Shown here one piece after another: positions 14,501-19,653 of a stretch of DNA of 19,653 nucleotides. A program made the translations under genes and the position numbers. Every line of letters starts with the position of its first letter. The stretch's first letter is position 1. Where the stretch lies: assembly GCA_018644785.1 (NCBI GenBank), contig JABGPV010000065.1, positions 1 through 19,653 on the forward strand. The letters run 5' to 3'. Below the pieces are notes generated by a model. It made no database searches, was not told the origin of the DNA, and saw only the letters and a list, made by a program, of their open reading frames with translations. The stretch is from Deltaproteobacteria bacterium. GTDB lineage: Bacteria; Desulfobacterota; DSM-4660; Desulfatiglandales; Desulfatiglandaceae.

Positions 14501-16675
14501 TCAGATTCTTTTCCTGATCTCAAAGGCTTTATGGATGTGCTGGTTCCTGTGGAAATCCCTTGGGATGGTAGACCGGGTGATATCTTTTACGTCCCATTGT
14601 TCCAAAGCCTTCGGGTCCAGTTTGAATTTCCGGCGGTTGCAGGAAAAGATCAGGATCCCGTCGGGGGATAGAAGACGAAGGGTCCGGGTCAGCAGCGCTA
14701 TGTGGTCCCGTTGGATGTCAAAGGAGGTTTTCATCCGTTTGGAGTTGGAAAAAGTCGGGGGATCCAGATAAATCACGTCAAAGCGGTCTTTGCAGGCGGC
14801 AATCCATTCCAGACAGTCGGCCTGCACCAATTGGTGTTCTGGTCCATCACAGTGGTTTAGGACCAGGTTTTTTCTGGCCCATTTGAGGTAGGTTTTGCTC
14901 ATGTCCACACTTTTGGTGGCGGTAGCACCGCCTTTTGCCGCGTAAACCGTTGCTGTTGCGGTGTAGCAGAAAAGGTTCAATATGCGCTTTTTCGCAGATG
15001 CCTTTCCCATCCGTTCCCGCAGGAGTCTTTGATCTAAAAAAAGTCCGGTGTCCAGATAGTCGGTGAGGTTCACCAGAAAACTGAGGCCGTTTTCTTTGAC
15101 CTCAAAAAAACGGCCTTGAGAATCAAAACGTTCATATTGTGCGTCTTTCTTTTTCCTTTCCCTTACCTTAAAAATGATTTTTTCGTTTGGTACCTTCAAT
15201 ATCCCGGGCAAGGCGGCCAGAACCTGCGTCAATCGTTTTTTTGCTTTTAGAGGGGAAACGCTGGCTGGCGCCCGGTATTCCTGAACCTGTAATTGGTCTT
15301 CATAAACATCAATGGCGACGGCATATTCAGGCATGTCCGCATCATAGAGCCTGTAGCAGGTGATGCCCTCCTTTCGAGCCCATTTCCCAAGGATCTTCAG
15401 GTTTTTTTTCAGGCGGTTTCGAAACATCTCCGCGCCGGGTTCCTGATCAGCCTTTCCACTGGCCGGCGGCAATGGCCGACCGGGTGTTTTTTCGTGCATA
15501 ACCCATTCTTCCCGAATGTCAAAGTTGAGGAGCCTGCAGGGAATGGGGCCATTAAAAAGATGATATTGTTTTCTGGCACGGATGCCCATTTTTTTAGCCA
15601 GATCGGGATGGGCAGTAAATACGCTGGCCGACCAGCCTCCATAGTGCTTTATCAGTCGATCTCCCAGTGTTTTGTAGAGGTTTTCAAGATTCATCTTCTT
15701 GCCCATGCGTACCCCATAAGGAGGGTTGGCAATCAGCAAGCCTGGAACCGTTGTTTCAGGCGCCATAAGGGCTTTAATATCCCGCGCCTGAAACGAAATG
15801 GAATCCTCAATACCTGCGCGGGACGCATTATTCCGCGCCAGAGCAATGATTTCAGGGTCTCTGTCAAAACCAAAAAATCCCTGGGAGATTTTTCGAGTGC
15901 CTTTTTCCGCCCGTGCCTCTGCTTCCTTCAACAAAATTTGCCATAGGTCCCGGTCGTGTTGTTTCCATTTTGTAAAGCCAAAACGCGGTCTCAAGAGCCC
16001 CGGCGCCCTGTCCATGACCATGAGTGCGCCTTCAATCAATAGGGTCCCCGATCCGCACAGGGGATCCACTAAAGGGGCGCCTTTCCGGGCCAGTTGAGGC
16101 CAATGTGCTCGGAGCAATATGGCGGCGGCCAGATTTTCCTTCAGGGGCGCTGTGCCGCCTTCTATTCGGTAGAAGCGCTTATGCAGACTGAGTCCGCTCA
16201 AATCCAGGGAAACCTGTGCCAGGTCTTTTTTCATGTGAACATTGATGCGAATGTCGGGGTTTTCCGTATCAACGGATGGGCGATATCCGGTTCTGGCGCG
16301 AAACTGGTCGGCGATGGCGTCTTTAACGCGAAGGGCCGCATAGTGGGAATGGAAGGTGTTGGTGTGATTCGCCGTAAAATCCACGGCGATTTTCTCTCCG
16401 GGGCTCATGTGGTCGTCCCATTGAATCTGCTCGTAAATCCGGATATAAAGATCATCCGGTGTTCCGGCCTCAAAACGGGCCAGGGGAAGAAGGACCCGGT
16501 TTGCGAGGCGGGACCAGAGGCATACTTTATATGCCGATTGAAGGTCGCCTTTGAAAAAGACGCCTGAACGGGTCTGCTTTACATGGGGGTTATCCAACGA
16601 AAGGATCTCATGGTAAAGGAGTTCCTCGATACCTTTCGGACAGGTGGCAAAAAAAGTATGATGTTTATTTGGCAT
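14501..16675 (-). CDS. rlmL: Bifunctional 23S rRNA methyltransferase RlmKL (m2G2445/m7G2069)
   Basis: A 724-aa protein with both enzyme halves, as in E. coli RlmKL. It has an N-terminal THUMP region (about 45-160), then the RlmL N2-guanine methyltransferase with VDPLCGSGTLLIEGA (203-217) and catalytic NPPYG (317-321). The C-terminal RlmK half carries the SAM-binding ILNLFCYTATATVYAA (565-580) and LDPPTFSNSKRM (637-648). It modifies helix 74 of 23S rRNA during 50S assembly. ATG 16675 is fixed by the conserved start (HTFFATCPKGIEELL), although no Shine-Dalgarno is visible in the AT-rich leader. The RlmK motif I reads YTA where the family usually has YTG. It converges with the DUF4143 remnant, one base from its 3' repeat. 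Confidence 0.95.
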   Translation of the reverse strand: MPNKHHTFFATCPKGIEELLYHEILSLDNPHVKQTRSGVFFKGDLQSAYKVCLWSRLANRVLLPLARFEAGTPDDLYIRIYEQIQWDDHMSPGEKIAVDFTANHTNTFHSHYAALRVKDAIADQFRARTGYRPSVDTENPDIRINVHMKKDLAQVSLDLSGLSLHKRFYRIEGGTAPLKENLAAAILLRAHWPQLARKGAPLVDPLCGSGTLLIEGALMVMDRAPGLLRPRFGFTKWKQHDRDLWQILLKEAEARAEKGTRKISQGFFGFDRDPEIIALARNNASRAGIEDSISFQARDIKALMAPETTVPGLLIANPPYGVRMGKKMNLENLYKTLGDRLIKHYGGWSASVFTAHPDLAKKMGIRARKQYHLFNGPIPCRLLNFDIREEWVMHEKTPGRPLPPASGKADQEPGAEMFRNRLKKNLKILGKWARKEGITCYRLYDADMPEYAVAIDVYEDQLQVQEYRAPASVSPLKAKKRLTQVLAALPGILKVPNEKIIFKVRERKKKDAQYERFDSQGRFFEVKENGLSFLVNLTDYLDTGLFLDQRLLRERMGKASAKKRILNLFCYTATATVYAAKGGATATKSVDMSKTYLKWARKNLVLNHCDGPEHQLVQADCLEWIAACKDRFDVIYLDPPTFSNSKRMKTSFDIQRDHIALLTRTLRLLSPDGILIFSCNRRKFKLDPKALEQWDVKDITRSTIPRDFHRNQHIHKAFEIRKRI

Positions 16676-16860
16676 TTTGTATTTATTGCTTTACACTTTA
16701 TGGGTTAATGGTGTATCCGGCTTCCCAAGCATCAGCACCAGAATAACCATCCCGACCTTTAACGCAAGAAGAAAAGGGCCGAGGCCCTAAGTGATATTCG
16801 GCTTTCTGAAAGGCCCGGTGCAGGGGAGGGTGTTTTTTAATGGGGCTTATTGGTTTTTTG
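16676..16860. other. Intergenic region upstream of rlmKL
   Basis: No gene is seen. It holds a perfect 6-bp hairpin AGGGCC/GGCCCT (16775-16788) with no T tract, and a GC-rich stretch (about 16808-16830). No convincing minus-strand promoter for rlmKL was found. Confidence 0.5.
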
Positions 16861-16888
16861 TTGACATTTAATTTGAAATGTTTAAACT
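16861..16888 (+). promoter_or_regulatory. Possible promoter upstream of rpsA
   Basis: Perfect -35 TTGACA at 16861-16866 and a weak -10 TAAACT at 16883-16888 (16-nt spacer, 4 of 6 matches). It would give a long leader of about 310 nt before rpsA, which contains the hairpins and terminator at 16940-17150. Confidence 0.45.
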
Positions 16889-16939
16889 GAACGGATACTA
16901 TTTGATTATGGAATGAGGCTCATTTAAGTTATTTAACGA

Positions 16940-16966
16940 TGAAGAGGCTTCTTTTTTGCCTCTTCA
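16940..16966 (+). other. Leader hairpin, perfect 9-bp stem
   Basis: TGAAGAGGC (16940-16948) pairs with GCCTCTTCA (16958-16966) around a T-rich 9-nt loop. The stem is perfect, but no T run follows it, so termination is doubtful. It lies in the presumed rpsA leader. Confidence 0.5.
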
Positions 16967-17105
16967 CCATCCTTTCCGCCTGAAATCAAATATCTTGATG
17001 AAGGTGGCTGAGTGTGTTTTGAAGTCGAAGAAGATAACCGAAGGCCCGTGGGGAGATAATTTCAGCGGGTCGAAAACCTTTAGAATTGGATTTCTGAAAT
17101 GTTGG

Positions 17106-17150
17106 CAAGGGGCATCTTGGTGCGTTGACACGGGATGCCCTTGTTTTTTT
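17106..17150 (+). terminator. Intrinsic terminator in the rpsA leader
   Basis: CAAGGGGCATC (17106-17116) pairs with GATGCCCTTG (17134-17143) with one bulged G, followed at once by seven T (17144-17150). The structure ends about 57 nt before the rpsA ATG and points the same way. It could terminate a small RNA of about 250 nt made from the upstream promoter, or act as an attenuator for rpsA. Confidence 0.65.
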
Positions 17151-17207
17151 GATTGATCATTATTATGAGAATCAAGAATTTTAATTAAACCGGGGGGACG
17201 CAAGTTG

Positions 17208-19055
17208 ATGAGTAAAGGAACAGACGAAATGTCCGAAAGTGGATCTTTAGAAACCGAAAACATAAATGCCGCCGTTTTGGAAGACCCAGATGGTTTTACT
17301 GACGAATTTTCAGCCGATTCCAGCGAAAGCGGAGAGAGCATGGATGACGATCGCTCTTTCATGGAAATGTTCGAAGAAAGCATGAAGAGTATTCAGGAAG
17401 GTAAAATCGTCAGCGGGGAAATTGTTCAAATTGACAATGAATTCGTGCTGGTGGACATTGGATATAAATCGGAAGGACAAATCCGTATCAACGAATTCAA
17501 GGATTTCGAGGGTAACCTCACGGCACAGGTGGGTGACACGGTGGAAGTCCTTCTGGTGCGCAAAGAGGACAAAGACGGGAACATCATTTTGTCCAAGGAA
17601 AAGGCTGCGCGGGTCAAAATATGGGATGATATTGAAAAAGCCTACAAAGATAATGAAACCATCAAAGGCAAGATCATTTCCAGAGTGAAGGGTGGCCTTT
17701 CAGTGGATGTGGGTCTTCAGGCCTTTTTGCCCGGTTCCCAGGCCGATCTGAGGCCGGTGAAGGATCTGGATACGCTGGTGGGTGTTGAACATGATTTCAA
17801 AATTATCAAATATGAACGGCGTCAGGGAAACATTGTATTGTCGCGACGGGCTGTTCTGGAGGTTGAGCGGGCGGCGCTGCGTGAAAAGGTGCTTGAGAAC
17901 TTGGAGGAAGGCGCCGTGGTTGACGGGGCGGTCACCAATATTACCGATTATGGTCTGTTTATCGATCTGGGCGGTATCGACGGCCTTGTCCATGTGACCA
18001 ACATTGCCTGGAGTAAGACCGGGCACCCTTCAGAACTCTACCAGATCGGCGATAAAATCACGGTAAAAGTTTTGAGCTTTGATCGGGAAAAGGAACGCGT
18101 ATCTCTGGGCATCAAACAGCTGACCGCAGATCCGTGGACCGGGATAGAAGAAAAATATCCTGTAGGGTCCCAGATTCCGGGGCGTATTGCCACCTTGAAA
18201 AAATATGGCGCTTTTGTGGAGCTGGAAGAGGGTGTGGAAGGCCTTGTTCATATTTCCGAGATGTCCTGGACTCGTAAGGTCATGCACCCTTCAGAGCTCT
18301 TCCGCGTCGGTGATATGGTTGAAACCATGGTGTTAAGCATGGATGTGGCCAAAAAGCGGATTTCCCTGAGCGTTAAACAGCTTGAGCCGAACCCCTGGGA
18401 TGTCATTACGGAGGAATATCCCATCGGTGCTATTATTGAAGGAAAGATCAAGAATATTACGGATTTCGGGGTTTTTGTGGGTATTGACAAGGGCATTGAC
18501 GGTCTGGTTCATATTTCTGATATTTCCTGGACCAAGCAGATCAAACATCCGTCAGAGCTTTACAAGAAGGGCGACGATGTAAGAGCGGTGATCCTTCGCA
18601 TTGATAAAGAGAATGAGCATTTTTCTCTCGGCATCAAACATCTGACCCCCGATCCATGGAATGAAATTCCTGAGAAGTACAAACCCGGCACACGGGTTTC
18701 GGGAAAGGTCACCAACATTACCGATTTTGGTCTTTTTGTTGAATTGGAAGAAGGTATTGAAGGGTTGATCCATGTTTCCCAACTGCCCAAAGGCCAGCAG
18801 GGTGCAAAGGAATTAAAAGATTTTCAGGTCGAAGATGAACTCGATGCCGAGGTCGTGAATGTTTCCCAGAAAGATAAAAGGATCGGGCTTTCCATTCGAA
18901 AGCTTCAGGAAAGTCCTGAGAAAAAAGTCTATACCAATTATGTGAACAATCAGGAAAAGGCCACCAGTAGTCTGGGCGCCCTGCTGAAAGAAAAAATGAT
19001 GGATCTGGATTCGGACGACCATAAAGAGAGCGTACCGCCCACTGTCAACGAATAG
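17208..19055 (+). CDS. rpsA: 30S ribosomal protein S1
   Basis: A 615-aa protein with six S1 (OB-fold) domains: SGEIVQIDNEFVLVDIG, KGKIISRVKGGLSVDVG, DGAVTNITDYGLFIDLG, PGRIATLKKYGAFVELE, EGKIKNITDFGVFVGID and SGKVTNITDFGLFVELE, with GLVHxSxxxW ends in domains 3-5. The first two domains are the divergent ribosome-binding pair; the rest bind mRNA during translation initiation. An acidic 60-residue N-terminal extension (Glu/Asp/Ser-rich) precedes domain 1, and a 45-residue tail follows domain 6. Start choice: ATG 17208, with GGGGGGA upstream. TTG 17205 is possible, and ATG 17229 with AAAGGAA 8 nt upstream is also credible. The terminator-bearing leader suggests regulation. Confidence 0.97.
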   Translation: MSKGTDEMSESGSLETENINAAVLEDPDGFTDEFSADSSESGESMDDDRSFMEMFEESMKSIQEGKIVSGEIVQIDNEFVLVDIGYKSEGQIRINEFKDFEGNLTAQVGDTVEVLLVRKEDKDGNIILSKEKAARVKIWDDIEKAYKDNETIKGKIISRVKGGLSVDVGLQAFLPGSQADLRPVKDLDTLVGVEHDFKIIKYERRQGNIVLSRRAVLEVERAALREKVLENLEEGAVVDGAVTNITDYGLFIDLGGIDGLVHVTNIAWSKTGHPSELYQIGDKITVKVLSFDREKERVSLGIKQLTADPWTGIEEKYPVGSQIPGRIATLKKYGAFVELEEGVEGLVHISEMSWTRKVMHPSELFRVGDMVETMVLSMDVAKKRISLSVKQLEPNPWDVITEEYPIGAIIEGKIKNITDFGVFVGIDKGIDGLVHISDISWTKQIKHPSELYKKGDDVRAVILRIDKENEHFSLGIKHLTPDPWNEIPEKYKPGTRVSGKVTNITDFGLFVELEEGIEGLIHVSQLPKGQQGAKELKDFQVEDELDAEVVNVSQKDKRIGLSIRKLQESPEKKVYTNYVNNQEKATSSLGALLKEKMMDLDSDDHKESVPPTVNE

Positions 19056-19090
19056 ATCCTGAACATTATCCCCCAAAGGTAAATCAAGTG

Positions 19091-19114
19091 GGGGCAGGCA
19101 CAGGGGCCTGCCCC
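19091..19114. repeat. GC-rich dispersed-type hairpin after rpsA
   Basis: GGGGCAGGC (19091-19099) pairs perfectly with GCCTGCCCC (19106-19114) around a 6-nt loop, followed by TACG rather than a T run. The motif type (GTAGGGGCAGGCC... and its complement) is one I recognise as a dispersed intergenic repeat in various genomes. Only one copy is in this window. It might help end the rpsA transcript, but it is not a standard intrinsic terminator. Confidence 0.55.
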
Positions 19115-19171
19115 TACGGATTAACCGTCCATATGCCCATGCTGTTAAAAGGCCCTGGCTATTAAAAGGGC

Positions 19172-19653
19172 ATGCGAAAGGAAAAATTATTGTTAAAAAA
19201 CCTGGTTCAAGCAGTTCATACCTTCCTTAAAAAAACGCCTCCCCCAAAAACGTCTTCAAATAAAACGATTTCTACGCCACCGGTTCATGGAACCACGCCG
19301 GATAAACCCGCACCGGTCTTCCCGGTTTCCGCCAAATCCCGTGATGATGTTTCATCAGACAGGGGGAAAGACCATACCCCGAAAACCGGTTCCAAACCCT
19401 CCGGCAAAAAGACAACACGCCCTTCCTGGCAGGTTTCCCGGTTTGTGGTTCCCGAAGTGGAAGGAAAATTTCGTTTTCATGACCTCGGTTTACCGGCACC
19501 CATTATGCACGCCATCTCGGATCTGGGATTCAAATACTGTACGCCGGTTCAGGCGGAGATTCTTCCAAAGGCTTTAACCGGGTCAGATGTCACCGGGAAA
19601 GCACAGACAGGAACCGGAAAGAGTGCTGCTTTTTTAGTTAATATCTATGCGCA
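19172..19653 (+). CDS. RhlB-like DEAD-box RNA helicase (5' part, runs off window)
   Basis: The frame is open from ATG 19172 to the window edge (about 160 residues). A roughly 95-residue basic, Ser/Thr/Pro/Lys-rich extension, probably disordered, precedes the helicase core. The core shows a Q motif ([19 protein letters not shown], then [10 protein letters not shown]) and motif I AQTGTGKS. The '[14 protein letters not shown]' wording and long N-terminal extension are like RhlB-type RNA helicases of gamma- and deltaproteobacteria, which unwind structured RNA in the degradosome. Motif I ends GKS rather than the usual GKT, a tolerated change. The ATG has no well-spaced Shine-Dalgarno; TTG 19190, with AAAGGA 7 nt upstream, is an alternative. 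DEAD and later motifs lie beyond the window. Confidence 0.9.
   Translation, partial: MRKEKLLLKNLVQAVHTFLKKTPPPKTSSNKTISTPPVHGTTPDKPAPVFPVSAKSRDDVSSDRGKDHTPKTGSKPSGKKTTRPSWQVSRFVVPEVEGKFRFHDLGLPAPIMHAISDLGFKYCTPVQAEILPKALTGSDVTGKAQTGTGKSAAFLVNIYA

Noticed and set aside
15293..15946. 217-codon plus-strand frame opposite rlmKL
   Set aside because: Antisense shadow of a clear RlmKL gene.
16956..17156. 66-codon plus-strand frame before rpsA
   Set aside because: It runs through the terminator hairpin and T tract, lacks a Shine-Dalgarno, and resembles no protein.
1..19653. CRISPR array, tRNA or rRNA genes
   Set aside because: No regularly spaced short repeats and no tRNA- or rRNA-like sequence was seen on either strand; the nuclease module resembles Cas4 only as a member of the RecB/Fe-S family.

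Overview
This window looks like a chromosomal segment of an anaerobic bacterium, most likely a Desulfobacterota (Desulfobacterales-type) genome. That placement is an inference. It rests on a 4-hydroxybutyryl-CoA dehydratase coupled to a small CGGCNP cysteine protein, on many degraded genes, VapBC/HEPN-MNT modules and dispersed palindromes, and on the style of the housekeeping genes (rlmKL, rpsA, an RhlB-like helicase).

Left part (1-4667): an accessory region with visible decay. It opens with the end of a probable HEPN gene overlapping an MNT-type nucleotidyltransferase. Next is a comM/yifB pseudogene that lacks its N-terminus and has an internal, frame-shifting deletion. An intact abfD homologue follows, translationally coupled to a small cysteine-rich protein. 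Then comes a decayed DUF4143-type ATPase remnant split by about 1 kb. The splitting segment carries a long palindrome and a vapBC toxin-antitoxin pair with a consensus promoter and an overlapping inverted-repeat operator.

Centre (4668-13806, minus strand): a compact four-gene operon, the most interesting part of the window. In transcription order it encodes a 280-aa protein I do not recognise, two different BrxD-like P-loop ATPases in tandem (separated by a single stop codon, in the same frame), and a 1955-aa giant. The giant joins an SF2 DEVH helicase, a RecB/Cas4-like nuclease with a four-cysteine Fe-S signature, and a Dna2/Upf1-like SF1 helicase. BrxD-like ATPases paired with large helicases are known from BREX type 2 (BrxD-BrxHI) and Shango (SngB-SngC), so a role in phage defence or DNA processing is plausible. 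No PglZ, PglX or other BREX gene is present, and the tandem ATPases plus the helicase-nuclease-helicase fusion do not match any system I can name. A promoter and an inverted repeat precede the operon. Copies of the DUF4143 remnant, in direct orientation, lie on both sides of it.

Right part (14131-19653): a second, uninterrupted DUF4143 remnant, then core genes. These are rlmKL (minus strand), a 530-bp intergenic region with a possible promoter and an intrinsic terminator in the rpsA leader, rpsA with six S1 domains, a GC-rich dispersed hairpin, and the start of an RhlB-like DEAD-box RNA helicase that runs off the window.
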